The notes under the pieces: generated by a model | Seen by the model: the letters and a program-made list of their open reading frames with translations, nothing else | What the model was told of the DNA's origin: nothing | Databases searched by the model: none | Program-made: the position numbers and the translations under genes | Source of the DNA: Alphaproteobacteria bacterium | GTDB taxonomy: Bacteria; Pseudomonadota; Alphaproteobacteria; Rhizobiales; JAKIUO01 | Direction of reading: 5' to 3' | Assembly (NCBI GenBank): GCA_024280895.1 | Contig: JAJRPI010000096.1 | Coordinates: 1-64,000 of the forward strand | Length of the DNA stretch: 64,000 nucleotides | Shown: piece by piece, positions 19,550 to 28,701 of the stretch | How positions within the stretch are numbered: the first letter of the stretch is position 1 | Layout: every line of letters begins with the position of its first letter

Positions 19550-19867
19550 ATGAGCGAAGATATTCTAAAAAATCTGGCCGCCACCATCAAAGCAAGGCGC
19601 AGCGCTTCAAGCGATACCTCCTATACGCGCAAACTGCTGGATGCCGGCCCCGAAAAATGCGCTAAAAAACTTGGCGAAGAGGCGGCTGAAACCATTATTG
19701 CAGCCCTCGTGCAAACGGATGACGATTTAAAGAACGAAGCCGCTGATCTCATATATCACCTGCTTGTTTTGCTCGAATCACGCATGGTGGATTTTGACGA
19801 TGTGCTAAAAAAGCTCAAGCAACGAGAAGGCCGCTCAGGTCTGGAAGAAAAAGCCGCTCGCTCTTAG
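19550..19867 (+). CDS. hisE: Phosphoribosyl-ATP pyrophosphatase HisE
   Basis: Second step of histidine synthesis: removes pyrophosphate from PR-ATP. 105 residues. The conserved acidic metal-binding region is KKLGEEAAETIIAAL, followed by EAADLIYHLLVLL. ATG 19550 after GCGGA; an upstream ATG-less extension to 19511 is unlikely. Followed 25 bp later by coaA, the usual partner. The rest of the his operon (hisH/A/F), normally just before hisE, is absent here. Confidence 0.92.
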   Translation: MSEDILKNLAATIKARRSASSDTSYTRKLLDAGPEKCAKKLGEEAAETIIAALVQTDDDLKNEAADLIYHLLVLLESRMVDFDDVLKKLKQREGRSGLEEKAARS

Positions 19868-19892
19868 AGCGTAAACAAACAAAGTTGGTGCG

Positions 19893-20924
19893 ATGAACAG
19901 ACCCGACGATCAACAAGAACCTGAAGTCGCGGCTCCTTCGCAACAGCCCGATCACTCCGCCTATCGCTCCTTCACGCGCAAAGACTGGGCAAAACTGCGG
20001 GCCGAAACCCCCATGACTTTGAGTATTCCCGATGTCAAAAAGCTGACCGGTATTCTTGAACCCGTCTCCATGTGCGAGGTGGAAGAGGTTTATCTCCCCC
20101 TCACCCGCCTGATCAATCTATATGCCGTCGCGGCAGAAACCTTGCATCGCGAAACCAATCTGTTTTTAGGCAAGAGTGAGCAAAAACCTCCCTTTATCAT
20201 TGGTATGGCCGGTTCTGTAGCGGTTGGCAAAAGCACGATGGCGCGAATTTTGCGCGCCTTGCTGGCCAAATGGGACGCTCATGCCAATGTTGCGTTAGTG
20301 CCAACAGATGGTTTTTTGTTACCCAACTCTGAACTGGAGCGCCGGGGCCTAATGGCCCGTAAAGGCTTCCCAGAAAGCTATGATGCGCGCCGCCTTGTGC
20401 GTTTTTTAGCCGATATAAAATCAGGCAAAACAGATGTTAAAGCGCCGGTCTATTCCCATTTTACCTATGATATCGTGCCGGGTAAAACCGTCACTGTCAG
20501 CCGCCCCGACATTTTGATTATCGAGGGACTGAATGTGCTGCAGCCAGCCCGCCAGCCCGACAAATGCAAACTACCGGAGCGCGAAACGGAAATGGATCTT
20601 TCCGCTCTTGAGCATCTGCCTTATGTTTCTGATTTTTTTGATTTTTCGATCTATCTCGATGCCAATCAAGAACAGATAGAAAGCTGGTATATCGAGCGTT
20701 TCATGATGTTGCGGCAAACCGCGTTCCAGGACCCCGCCAATTATTTCCATCGCTATTCAAAGCTCGATAATAAAGACGCCATGCAAAAAGCCAGCGATCT
20801 CTGGCGAACCATCAATCTGGTCAATCTGCGGGAAAATATCGAATGTACCCGCCAACGGGCCGACCTGATATTACATAAAGCTGGTGATCATGCCATTGAG
20901 CAAATTTTATTGCGCAAGCAGTGA
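19893..20924 (+). CDS. coaA: Type I pantothenate kinase
   Basis: Phosphorylates pantothenate, the first and controlling step of coenzyme A synthesis. 343 residues, with an N-terminal extension of about 20. The P-loop GMAGSVAVGKS is at 104-114, and typical PanK-I segments (VPTDGFLLPN, RKGFPESYD, IIEGLNVLQ) follow. Probably co-transcribed with hisE. Confidence 0.94.
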   Translation: MNRPDDQQEPEVAAPSQQPDHSAYRSFTRKDWAKLRAETPMTLSIPDVKKLTGILEPVSMCEVEEVYLPLTRLINLYAVAAETLHRETNLFLGKSEQKPPFIIGMAGSVAVGKSTMARILRALLAKWDAHANVALVPTDGFLLPNSELERRGLMARKGFPESYDARRLVRFLADIKSGKTDVKAPVYSHFTYDIVPGKTVTVSRPDILIIEGLNVLQPARQPDKCKLPERETEMDLSALEHLPYVSDFFDFSIYLDANQEQIESWYIERFMMLRQTAFQDPANYFHRYSKLDNKDAMQKASDLWRTINLVNLRENIECTRQRADLILHKAGDHAIEQILLRKQ

Positions 20925-21044
20925 GGGGGACGCCAACAGCCTCCCTTATCGCCTAAAAATCTGATGCCAGTAAGATTATGCCTTTTTTCCGCTGTCCCAC
21001 CCGCCTATACTATCTGAAAAATGCGATCAGGTCGGAGGCCCTTC

Positions 21045-23099
21045 ATGAAAACTACGCTTAAAATTGTCGGCATACTGGTTGTCGTGCTGCTTGTTGTCAT
21101 TGGCGTGGGGCTACTTGCCTTGCCGCAAATATTATCAACCGATCTGGCCAGAAACAAAATCACCCAGGTGATCGAGCAAAGAACCGGTCGCAGGCTGATC
21201 ATCACCGGCGATACCAGCTTCAAGTTCTATCCTGATATCGGCGTTTCGCTGAACGATATTTCCTTGTCAAATCCACCCCGCATGGCCGGTGCACCGCTGG
21301 TCAAGATGGCTGCTCTTCGCGCCAGTTTTAAACTGATACCCCTGTTCAAGGGACAAGTGGAAGTCGCCGATATTACCCTGATCAAGCCGCACTTTATCCT
21401 GTTGGTCGATGAAAAAGGCAATCGCAACTGGGATTTCAACATGAGCAGTAGCGACGATGAGGACACGGACGGCTCTTCGTCAGGCCCCAGTGTAACCCTT
21501 GGCTCCGTGACCATAAAAAACGGTTTGGTGCACTATGTAAATGCCAAAGATGATCTGAGCGAGAAACTGGAGGCCATCAATATCACGCTGGCCCAAAAAA
21601 TTCCCAGTCGGTCCATCAGTGTCAAAGGAAATTTACGCTGGCACAATGAAATCCTCAATATCACCAGCAAGATCGACGCCCCCGATCAACTGTTCGCCAA
21701 CCAGCCTTCAAAGCTATTCATCAAGCTGGCATCGCGCTTCACTGATAGCGAGTATGAGGGCCTGGTGACGCTAGGCAACCAACCCTCCATCGACGGGTCG
21801 TTTATTTCACGGACGAGTTCACTGCGCCAGCTCGCCAAGTTTCTCGGCCATGAATTGCCTGCTGGCAACGGCTTTGGCAATCTGAAGCTAAAAACCATCC
21901 TCAAGGCCGACGCCAAACAAATACAATTCGCCACCAGTCAATTCCTGTTTGACAATATGGACATTAAAGCCAGCGGCACCATTGATCTAAAACGCAAGCA
22001 ACCAGTCATTGTCGCCAATATGGAAATCGACCGCCTTGACCTTAACCCCTATCTTGATGACCAAAGCGCTGGTTCCGCAAGCACTGACAATTCAGTTATC
22101 GATCTATCCGCGATTAGAGCCGTGGATGGTACATTCAAGCTAAAAACCAATGAAATTCTTTATCAAAAAGCGCGCCTTGGAGCGGGGCAGTTTGATATCT
22201 CCATCATCAATGGCCGCGCCGATACCACCATCCGCTCTCTGTCCCTTTATCGCGGATCAGCCACCGGAAACCTGGTGCTCGATGGCGCTCGCCCAACCCC
22301 GCACATCAGTGGAAAGCTGGCACTCAAAAACGTTCTTGTCGGCGCTATCTTGCGTGACTTTGCTGGCTTCGAAAAACTGTCTGGCAAAGGCTCGCTGAGC
22401 GGAAATTTCGATATGAAGGGCGACAATGTCAAAGATATCAAAAAGTCCATGAAGGGGAACGTAAAGCTCAATCTCTCAAAGGGCCGGATTGATGGCTTTA
22501 ACCTCGCGAAAAAAGTCGAAGAATATACCGGCAGTACAGTTCCCGGCAGCGGCACAGGGCGCGATGGCAAAGAGAGAACCGCTTATGATAAAATGTCCGC
22601 CACACTCAAAATAAATAAAGGCATTGCCCACACCACAGATTTTCTGGTGACAGGAGCTTTTTTCAAAGTACGGGCGCGAGGGCAGATTAATATGGTCAAT
22701 GAAACGCTCAATCTACGCGTTGCACCAAAGCTGTTTAGCGGCGACTGGAGTTTTGCTCCACCTCTGAAAATCACCGGTCCCTGGTCAAACCCCAAACCTG
22801 GATTCGATGCCGTGGCCTATTGGGGCGGGAGTGGCGCCGTCGTGCGATCCCTACGAGGGTTGGCGAGCGGTAATAGCCTTGCGGACAGCAATTTGCTGAA
22901 AAAACGCGGCTTGAAAAATGATGCTGAAATCGAAGCCTATCTGGAAGGCAAAAAAATCGATACCAGTAATGACCAACCAGCACCGCAAGAGCAGCCAGAT
23001 GATGAAACACAAGCATCAGATCCAGCCTCACCAATTGGCGGGCTGCTCGGCGGCGACCAGAACGGCGTTGGCAATCGACTGAAAAAAGTACTGCCTTAG
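21045..23099 (+). CDS. AsmA family protein
   Basis: 684 residues. One N-terminal membrane anchor (about 5-27) is followed by a long periplasmic beta-rich region. The AsmA N-terminal domain is at the start and the AsmA-like C-terminal region (SKGRIDGFNLAKKVEEYTG and following) near 480-640. The last 50 residues are Gln/Asp/Pro-rich. AsmA-type proteins are thought to move or organise lipids between inner and outer membrane. ATG 21045 has a perfect GGAGG 6 nt upstream, which decides the start over 21021. Confidence 0.88.
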   Translation: MKTTLKIVGILVVVLLVVIGVGLLALPQILSTDLARNKITQVIEQRTGRRLIITGDTSFKFYPDIGVSLNDISLSNPPRMAGAPLVKMAALRASFKLIPLFKGQVEVADITLIKPHFILLVDEKGNRNWDFNMSSSDDEDTDGSSSGPSVTLGSVTIKNGLVHYVNAKDDLSEKLEAINITLAQKIPSRSISVKGNLRWHNEILNITSKIDAPDQLFANQPSKLFIKLASRFTDSEYEGLVTLGNQPSIDGSFISRTSSLRQLAKFLGHELPAGNGFGNLKLKTILKADAKQIQFATSQFLFDNMDIKASGTIDLKRKQPVIVANMEIDRLDLNPYLDDQSAGSASTDNSVIDLSAIRAVDGTFKLKTNEILYQKARLGAGQFDISIINGRADTTIRSLSLYRGSATGNLVLDGARPTPHISGKLALKNVLVGAILRDFAGFEKLSGKGSLSGNFDMKGDNVKDIKKSMKGNVKLNLSKGRIDGFNLAKKVEEYTGSTVPGSGTGRDGKERTAYDKMSATLKINKGIAHTTDFLVTGAFFKVRARGQINMVNETLNLRVAPKLFSGDWSFAPPLKITGPWSNPKPGFDAVAYWGGSGAVVRSLRGLASGNSLADSNLLKKRGLKNDAEIEAYLEGKKIDTSNDQPAPQEQPDDETQASDPASPIGGLLGGDQNGVGNRLKKVLP

Positions 23100-23150
23100 T
23101 TCCTGGCCACCTGACAGGTTTGGTAATATGTTGCCCTCGCCAGACGGCGT

Positions 23151-23253
23151 CCTGCGCGGACAGCGCTGGGGACTAATCCCCAGACCCGCTTTAAGTTTAA
23201 CTGATGGGATTGTTAAGGGGCTGGTCCCTTAACTGCCCGCCGCACAGGCGATT
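23151..23253. repeat. Dispersed palindromic repeat, copy A
   Basis: Contains the family signature GCGCGGACAGCGCTGGGGACT, an inner inverted pair (GGGGACTAATCCCC), a second one (AAGGGGCTGGTCCCTT) and the end block CCGCACAGGCGATTA. Lies between the AsmA gene and the convergent pyrE. See copies B-E. Confidence 0.8.
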
Positions 23254-23257
23254 AACT

Positions 23258-23815
23258 TTACTTGAAATCTGCGGCGCTTAGCAGGGCCGTGAACGGTACG
23301 CCAGCGGCATGAAAGGTTTCCATAGCCCCTTCTTCACGATCGACGATGGTGAGAACACAGGCAACGATAGCACCTTGCGCGCGCACTGCTTCAACAGCCA
23401 GCAGGGACGAGCCACCAGTTGTCGTTACATCTTCAACAATGACCACGGTCTTGCCCTCTAAGGTTTCCTCATCTGTGAGGCCCTCAATGAGTTTTTGCGT
23501 ACCGTGTTCCTTGGTTTTTTTGCGGATAAAAAAAGCACGAACAGGGTTTTCGCGCTCATAGCTGACAGCGGTGACACTGGAGGCGATAGGCACCGCGCCC
23601 ATTTCCAACCCGCCGACAAAGTCGACGCCCATGCCGTCAATGGCATCAAGGATCAGCTCTGAAATCAACCACGCCCCTTCAGGGTCCATCATAGTGGGCT
23701 TCATATTGAAATAGAAACTAGAGGAGCGACCGGACGCCAGCTTGATTTCTTTGCCCACTGAAAACGACCGCCGCTTGATAATATCAATCAGCTGGCCTCT
23801 TACATTTTTCGTCAT
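23258..23815 (-). CDS. pyrE: Orotate phosphoribosyltransferase
   Basis: Pyrimidine synthesis: orotate plus PRPP gives OMP. 185 residues; PRPP motif VVIVEDVTTTGGSS at 124-137, and the catalytic loop FFIRKKTKEHG at 95-105. Stands alone, convergent with the AsmA gene. Its stop lies within five bases of repeat copy A. Confidence 0.93.
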   Translation of the reverse strand: MTKNVRGQLIDIIKRRSFSVGKEIKLASGRSSSFYFNMKPTMMDPEGAWLISELILDAIDGMGVDFVGGLEMGAVPIASSVTAVSYERENPVRAFFIRKKTKEHGTQKLIEGLTDEETLEGKTVVIVEDVTTTGGSSLLAVEAVRAQGAIVACVLTIVDREEGAMETFHAAGVPFTALLSAADFK

Positions 23816-24197
23816 GGTTAGTGTCCCCGTATTAGTTGTCTCTTCAATTTGAAAACCGTTCTACGGTATGCTTTTGCATAACACAATCTGTTCATTAATT
23901 CGAACAAGGGATAAGGAATATTTCCACCCGAAAAATATATGTTGATTTAGCGCTATTTATCAGTGTCATCCCCGCGGAGGCGGGGATCCATACTCCCTGG
24001 TTTCCCAATTTTAAACGGGATTTTGTTGATGGATTTAAACGTGAATTTGGCAGGTCTGGGGTTATGGATCCCCGCCTTCGCGGGGATGACAATTAATAAC
24101 TTGTCCCCAACGAGTGATGAAAAAGAGTGCCGTTAAAGGATGGTTAACAAAAGTATGAAGTGATTAGGAGCTCGAAAATTCAACAGGGAGAATCGTC
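23816..24197. other. Intergenic region between pyrE and the small zinc-finger gene
   Basis: 382 bp holding the pyrE promoter region (not resolved), the large inverted repeat at 23965-24090, and presumably the promoter of the small rightward gene. The 65-codon frame inside the inverted repeat is not a gene. Confidence 0.6.
23965..24090. repeat. Inverted pair of a GTCATCCCCGCG-type repeat
   Basis: The 27-bp arms 23965-23991 and 24064-24090 are inverted copies with one mismatch. Each arm is itself palindromic (CCCCGC-n4-GCGGGG). The 72-bp centre is AT-richer. This short repeat type is widespread in proteobacterial intergenic DNA, usually as such inverted pairs. Confidence 0.85.
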
Positions 24198-24359
24198 ATG
24201 GATGAACTTGACCCCAGCAAGGCTAGCGAACTGGGTATGGAGCTTTGCAAAGCTCACAACCCACCAAAGGTTATGCTACAAAACCATGAAACCAAAACGT
24301 GGAAATGTCCCGAATCCGAATGTGGACACGAGATACCATTCCAGGAAAAAAACTCCTAA
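24198..24359 (+). CDS. 53-residue CxxxxCxH zinc-finger-like protein
   Basis: A small open frame with strong translation signals: GGGAG 8 nt before the ATG. The protein begins MDELDPSKASELG and ends in WKCPESECGHEIPFQ, a short C-x4-C-x-H metal-binding-like knuckle; with a further Cys at 17 and His at 20 it could hold a zinc ion. No family recognised. It overlaps a longer frame in another register (24160-24432) that lacks such signals. Convergent with pntB. Confidence 0.6.
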   Translation: MDELDPSKASELGMELCKAHNPPKVMLQNHETKTWKCPESECGHEIPFQEKNS

Positions 24360-24468
24360 GCGCAGAAAGCAGCCCAAGCGAATCAACATGGGCGGCTATG
24401 CTGAACGGATGGACAAGTGGCGTGGGAGATAGCGCTAAGCCGCTTCCTCCCCGCGCGCCTACAGCCTC

Positions 24469-25863
24469 CTACAAAGATTTAGCGATTTCTTCGGTCATTT
24501 TTTTGGCGTCCCCAAGGATCATCATGGTGTTGTCACGGTAAAAGAGCGGGTTCTCGATGCCTGCATAGCCACTGGCCAGCGAGCGCTTGTTGAACATCAC
24601 GGTGCCAGCTTTCCAGACCTGTAGCACAGGCATGCCATAGATTGGCGAACTTGGATCATCTTCGGCGGCTGGGTTGGTCACATCATTGGCACCGATCACA
24701 TAGACCACATCGGCCTGCGCAAATTCGCTATTGATATCTTCAAGTTCGAACACTTCATCATAGGGCACATTGGCTTCAGCCAGCAGCACATTCATATGCC
24801 CCGGCATACGGCCAGCGACGGGATGGATGGCATATTTGACCGACACACCCTCTTCTTTGAGCTTGTCGCCCATTTCGCGCAAGGCATGCTGGGCCTGCGC
24901 CACCGCCATGCCATATCCTGGTACGATGATCACCGAGCCTGCGTTTTTCATAATGAAGGCAGCGTCTTCCGAGGAGCCACGTTTGACCGGGCGGTCCTGC
25001 GCGTCATCTGAACCAGCCACAGCATCTTCGCCGCCAAAGCCACCAAGAATGACCGAGATGAAGGAGCGGTTCATGCCTTTGCACATGATGTAAGACAAGA
25101 TCGCTCCAGAGGCACCAACCAGTGCGCCAGTGATAATCAAGGCTGTATTGCCAAGGGTAAAACCGATCCCTGCAGCAGCCCAACCCGAATAGGAATTGAG
25201 CATCGAGACAACAACCGGCATATCAGCGCCGCCAATAGGAATAATGATCAAGAAACCAAGCGCGAAAGCGGCGAATACAAGCAGCCAGAACCATGTGTGT
25301 GAACTTGACCCCATGAACCAGAAAATCGCCAGAGCGATAAAACCGGCAAGGGCGAGATTGATCAAATGGCGGGCTGGCAACATGATCGGAGCGCCAGACA
25401 TACGTCCATCAAGCTTCAAGAAAGCGATGATCGAGCCGGTAAAGGTGATGGCACCAATAGCCGCTCCCAGAGACATTTCAAACAGGCTAACCGGATCAAT
25501 ACTACCAGCTGTGCCAATGCCAAAAGCGGCGGGCGCGTTCAAAGCGGCAGCTGCCACGAAAACGGCGGCCAACCCAACAAGGGAGTGAAATGCTGCCACA
25601 AGTTGCGGCATCGCGGTCATGGGGATTTTATTGGCGATATAAGCGCCAATACCACCGCCGATGGCAAGACCCGCAAATATCATCAGATAGCTGGAGCTAC
25701 CAGACGGGATCAAAGACAGGGTTGTCAAAATGGCAATGGCCATACCGATCATGCCAAAGCGATTGCCCTGGCGTGAGGTTTCAGGCGAGGCGAGGCCGCG
25801 CAATGCCATGATAAACAGCACACCAGAGACGAGATAAAGAAGGGCAACAAGGTTCGCAGACAT
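24469..25863 (-). CDS. pntB: NAD(P) transhydrogenase subunit beta
   Basis: Membrane and NADP(H)-binding part of the proton-pumping transhydrogenase, which makes NADPH from NADH using the proton gradient. 464 residues: eight to nine hydrophobic helices (1-260), then the cytosolic dIII domain with VIIVPGYGMAVAQAQHA and the end motif MILGDAKKMTEEI. Last gene of pntAa-pntAb-pntB; 3 bp after pntAb. Confidence 0.95.
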   Translation of the reverse strand: MSANLVALLYLVSGVLFIMALRGLASPETSRQGNRFGMIGMAIAILTTLSLIPSGSSSYLMIFAGLAIGGGIGAYIANKIPMTAMPQLVAAFHSLVGLAAVFVAAAALNAPAAFGIGTAGSIDPVSLFEMSLGAAIGAITFTGSIIAFLKLDGRMSGAPIMLPARHLINLALAGFIALAIFWFMGSSSHTWFWLLVFAAFALGFLIIIPIGGADMPVVVSMLNSYSGWAAAGIGFTLGNTALIITGALVGASGAILSYIMCKGMNRSFISVILGGFGGEDAVAGSDDAQDRPVKRGSSEDAAFIMKNAGSVIIVPGYGMAVAQAQHALREMGDKLKEEGVSVKYAIHPVAGRMPGHMNVLLAEANVPYDEVFELEDINSEFAQADVVYVIGANDVTNPAAEDDPSSPIYGMPVLQVWKAGTVMFNKRSLASGYAGIENPLFYRDNTMMILGDAKKMTEEIAKSL

Positions 25864-25866
25864 ATT

Positions 25867-26265
25867 CTAGCGGTCCTTTTTCTTGTACATGGCAAGCATG
25901 CGCTGGGTGACCAAAAAGCCGCCGAAAATATTAATAGCCGCCATAACAAGCGCCCCGAAACCAAACAGGCCGGCACTGCCAGAGCCCTCAAGCGCGCTCA
26001 CCCCAACGGCCAGCAATGCGCCCACCACAATCACCGAAGAAATGGCATTGGTCACGGCCATCAAAGGTGTATGAAGGGCCGGTGTGACGCTCCAGACCAC
26101 ATAATAGCCAACGAAAACCGCCATCACGAAGATAGAAAAAAGATAGATAAAAGGGCTGATCTCACCACCGACACCGCCAGCAGCGAAGGCTGGCGTCATG
26201 CCAAACAGGCCGACCGCCAAAACGATGCCAGACAATTTCATCATGGTCGCAAAACTTCTCATCAC
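25867..26265 (-). CDS. pntAb: NAD(P) transhydrogenase subunit alpha part 2
   Basis: Small membrane part of the alpha subunit. 132 residues with an N-terminal hydrophobic segment (about 8-30, possibly a signal or extra helix) and three further helices, including FVGYYVVWSVTPALHTPLMA and AINIFGGFLVTQRML. In this order the alpha subunit is split into two genes, as here. The start overlaps the pntAa stop by 4 nt. Confidence 0.93.
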   Translation of the reverse strand: MMRSFATMMKLSGIVLAVGLFGMTPAFAAGGVGGEISPFIYLFSIFVMAVFVGYYVVWSVTPALHTPLMAVTNAISSVIVVGALLAVGVSALEGSGSAGLFGFGALVMAAINIFGGFLVTQRMLAMYKKKDR

Positions 26266-27404
26266 TTTCCTCCTCCCTCAATAAGCCGCTCGTGGACAAT
26301 TTTTCCGTCCCGGCAAATGAGCGTACCTACCACCAGTTCATCTTCCCAGTCGATGGCCAGCTTCTTTTCTTCTTCAACCATAAACGGTGACAAGAACGCC
26401 AGCAGATTGCGTGCATAAAGCGAGGAAGAATTGGCCGACAGCTCTCCCGCCAGATTAAGCTCCCCCATAATGGTGACGCCCTTATGTTCGATAATTTTAC
26501 CAGGCTGGGTCAGCTCGCAATTGCCGCCACGCTCAGCCGCCAGATCGACAATCACGGCCCCGGCTGGCATGCTTTCAACCATTTCCTTGGTAATAAGCCT
26601 TGGAGCGGGACGCCCCGGGATCAATGCCGTGGTGATAACCATATCCTGGCGGCTCATATGTTTGGCAACCAGCTCAGCTTGCTTTTTCTTGTATTCGTTG
26701 GACATTTCCTTGGCATAACCGGCAGATGTTTCGGCCTGTTTGAACTCTTCGTCCTCAACGGCAATAAATTTGGCAGCTAGACTTTCCACCTGTTCCTTGG
26801 CGGCCGGACGCACATCGGTCGCCGTGACAATGGCTCCAAGACGCCTCGCCGTAGCGATGGCTTGTAGACCCGCCACCCCTGCTCCCATCACGAAAACGCG
26901 GGCCGGTGGCACCGTACCAGCGGCGGTCATCATCATGGGCATGGCACGATTAAACTGCGCCGCAGCATCAATCACTGCCTTGTAACCTGCCAGATTAGAT
27001 TGTGAGGACAGCACGTCCATGCTCTGGGCTCGCGTAATACGCGGCATAAACTCCATGGCAAAGGCCGAGATGCCAGCGCTCGCCAACTCGTTCATCTTGT
27101 CCAGATCATCGGTGGGATTTAGGGTAGCAGCCAAAGCCGCGCCTTTTTTGATTGATGTGATATGGTCGCTATTGGGGCAGTTGACGCCCAAAACAATGTC
27201 CGCCTTGGCCAGCTCAATGCTTATATCGGATGTGATACGGGCCCCGGCTTCTTCATAAGCCTCATCGGAAATATCTGAACGCTTGCCCGCGCCCTTTTCG
27301 ATAACAACTTCACAGCCCTTGGCAATGAATTTCTTGGCCGATTCAGGCGACAACGCAACGCGCTTCTCCTCCTTGCTTTCGCCAGGTACAGCAATCAGGA
27401 TCAT
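26262..27404 (-). CDS. pntAa: NAD(P) transhydrogenase subunit alpha part 1
   Basis: Soluble NAD(H)-binding dI domain of the transhydrogenase. 380 residues: the N-terminal alanine-dehydrogenase-like fold (IAVPGESKEEKRVALSPE) and a Rossmann segment VFVMGAGVAGLQAIATARRLG near 170-190. First gene of the three-gene operon; the start has GGAG upstream. Confidence 0.95.
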   Translation of the reverse strand: MILIAVPGESKEEKRVALSPESAKKFIAKGCEVVIEKGAGKRSDISDEAYEEAGARITSDISIELAKADIVLGVNCPNSDHITSIKKGAALAATLNPTDDLDKMNELASAGISAFAMEFMPRITRAQSMDVLSSQSNLAGYKAVIDAAAQFNRAMPMMMTAAGTVPPARVFVMGAGVAGLQAIATARRLGAIVTATDVRPAAKEQVESLAAKFIAVEDEEFKQAETSAGYAKEMSNEYKKKQAELVAKHMSRQDMVITTALIPGRPAPRLITKEMVESMPAGAVIVDLAAERGGNCELTQPGKIIEHKGVTIMGELNLAGELSANSSSLYARNLLAFLSPFMVEEEKKLAIDWEDELVVGTLICRDGKIVHERLIEGGGK

Positions 27405-27530
27405 GTCCAGCTCCAGTTACCGCACTTGGATGCAAAAAGACGTATCACGTGCGATCAGGTCAGTTTAATAAGGGGGGGTCCCAGCAGATTTTTACAAACC
27501 CGCCTGCCCGCGCTTTTCTATATCAGAAAC

Positions 27531-27583
27531 AGCACGGGTGTAAAGAGATGATCTATAAGGCCATCATCCCTTTTTCTCGTGCT
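27531..27583. other. Imperfect hairpin between pntAa and the oxidase subunit gene
   Basis: AGCACG (27531-27536) pairs with CGTGCT (27578-27583). A second paired block AAAGAGATGAT / ATCATCCCTTT lies inside, with loop CTATAAGGCC. On the minus strand it lies just after the oxidase subunit stop at 27595 and could end that transcript, though no T-run follows directly. Confidence 0.45.
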
Positions 27584-27594
27584 AATTCAAAATA

Positions 27595-27738
27595 TTAGAC
27601 GAGAAATGCCGCCATCAGAGCCAGTATGACAAGGATCAGAACTGTGCTATATTTGGAGACCTTGATAAATCCAGCATAGGTCTTTTCGTGCTCGGCATAA
27701 TCCATTTCTGGGTGGCCTTTACTTGTATCAACTGACAT
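27595..27738 (-). CDS. aa3-type cytochrome c oxidase subunit IV
   Basis: A 47-residue protein: polar start MSVDTSKGHPEMDYAEHEKT, the conserved YAGFIKVSKY segment, then one membrane helix (31-46) to the C-terminus. This matches the small bacterial aa3 oxidase subunit IV (COX4_pro_2 type) of alphaproteobacteria, which packs against the oxidase core. Start ATG 27738 has GGAAG upstream. It stands as a single gene away from the core oxidase genes, which are not in the window. Confidence 0.85.
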   Translation of the reverse strand: MSVDTSKGHPEMDYAEHEKTYAGFIKVSKYSTVLILVILALMAAFLV

Positions 27739-27926
27739 TTTTATCTTTCCTTCCCTAAATTTTCGATCCAAATTTGAGGGACCGAAATTTTCTGGTATAC
27801 TGCGTTTTATCTCGTATTTGGACGCACTATAGCCTTGTTTGGTGTTTTTTCAATAGAAAGCGCACGCGAGCAGATGAAAGCCCCCGCAATCTGCGATATA
27901 GCCCCCGATTAATCAAGGAATTCGCC

Positions 27927-28598
27927 GTGAAACAAATCCTGTTATTGCTGACATTTTTAATTGCAAGCTCCCTTGCCCAACGCTCAGATAGCTTTGCGGC
28001 AGTGAACAAGAAACACCCCTCTGTCATCGCAGCACTAGCCTGTATCGAGCAAATGGCTCCCATCATTAATGATCGCCAGATCGCCGGCCCCGATGTCGCG
28101 TGTGATATTTCCATATCCCTGTCGGAGAAGGATCTGGACGAGCTGTTCAAGGCGGCGCTGCGCTCCTCCAGCATGAGCAGCAAGATAAAAGGCACCGCAG
28201 AAAAATATTCAGCCGGGTTTGCCAAAACCGTCACCAATTTCAGGGCGGCAGACTGCGTGATCAAATTGCGCGTCAAACGGTCACTAATCATCGAGGCCCT
28301 TTCGCGCAACAATACGGTCCTGCAATTGCCCGACCAGCCAGCGGCATGTGATGTCACAACCAAGAAACATAAAATCCAGAAACTGACCTTTGCCTTTTCC
28401 CCAAAAGTCGAAATGACCGGAGGCTGCGTGGCAAAATTCGCGCTCAATATGGGCAAGATCGACGCCAATTGCCGCGTCTGCTATTTCAACCGCCTTTATC
28501 TCTCGACCAAGCTTGTCAGCCTGTGGGCCAACCATATGTCAAAAAATGCCAAACGCATCCTCAACGCGCAATTGGGCGCGCAGTGTCAAGGAAGCTGA
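27927..28598 (+). CDS. Predicted secreted protein of unknown family
   Basis: 223 residues from GTG 27927, which has AAGGA 7 nt upstream; the frame is open to 27774 but without such a site. A signal peptide (KQILLLLTFLIASSLAQ) with cleavage around 20-27 is likely. The mature part has seven or more cysteines (near 41, 56, 111, 140, 162, 175, 178), mostly separated, so disulfides in the periplasm are plausible. I recognise no domain. It ends at a strong terminator. Confidence 0.7.
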   Translation: MKQILLLLTFLIASSLAQRSDSFAAVNKKHPSVIAALACIEQMAPIINDRQIAGPDVACDISISLSEKDLDELFKAALRSSSMSSKIKGTAEKYSAGFAKTVTNFRAADCVIKLRVKRSLIIEALSRNNTVLQLPDQPAACDVTTKKHKIQKLTFAFSPKVEMTGGCVAKFALNMGKIDANCRVCYFNRLYLSTKLVSLWANHMSKNAKRILNAQLGAQCQGS

Positions 28599-28618
28599 CC
28601 CGCCTCTGAAGACAAAAA

Positions 28619-28655
28619 ATGGCCACCCTTGCTTTAGCAAGGATGGCCATCATTT
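28619..28655. terminator. Bidirectional intrinsic terminator
   Basis: Arms 28619-28632 and 28637-28650 (ATGGCCAcCCTTGC with one mismatch) enclose a TTTA loop. A-run to the left, T-rich to the right. Lies between the convergent secreted-protein and DsrE-like genes. Confidence 0.85.
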
Positions 28656-28701
28656 TATTTCTCGTATCAAATATCCACCCAAGGCTGGGAGAACCCAGAT
28701 C

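Noticed and set aside
23895..24092. 65-codon frame over the inverted GTCATCCCCGCG repeat
   Set aside because: The frame arises from the repeat itself and has no ribosome site.
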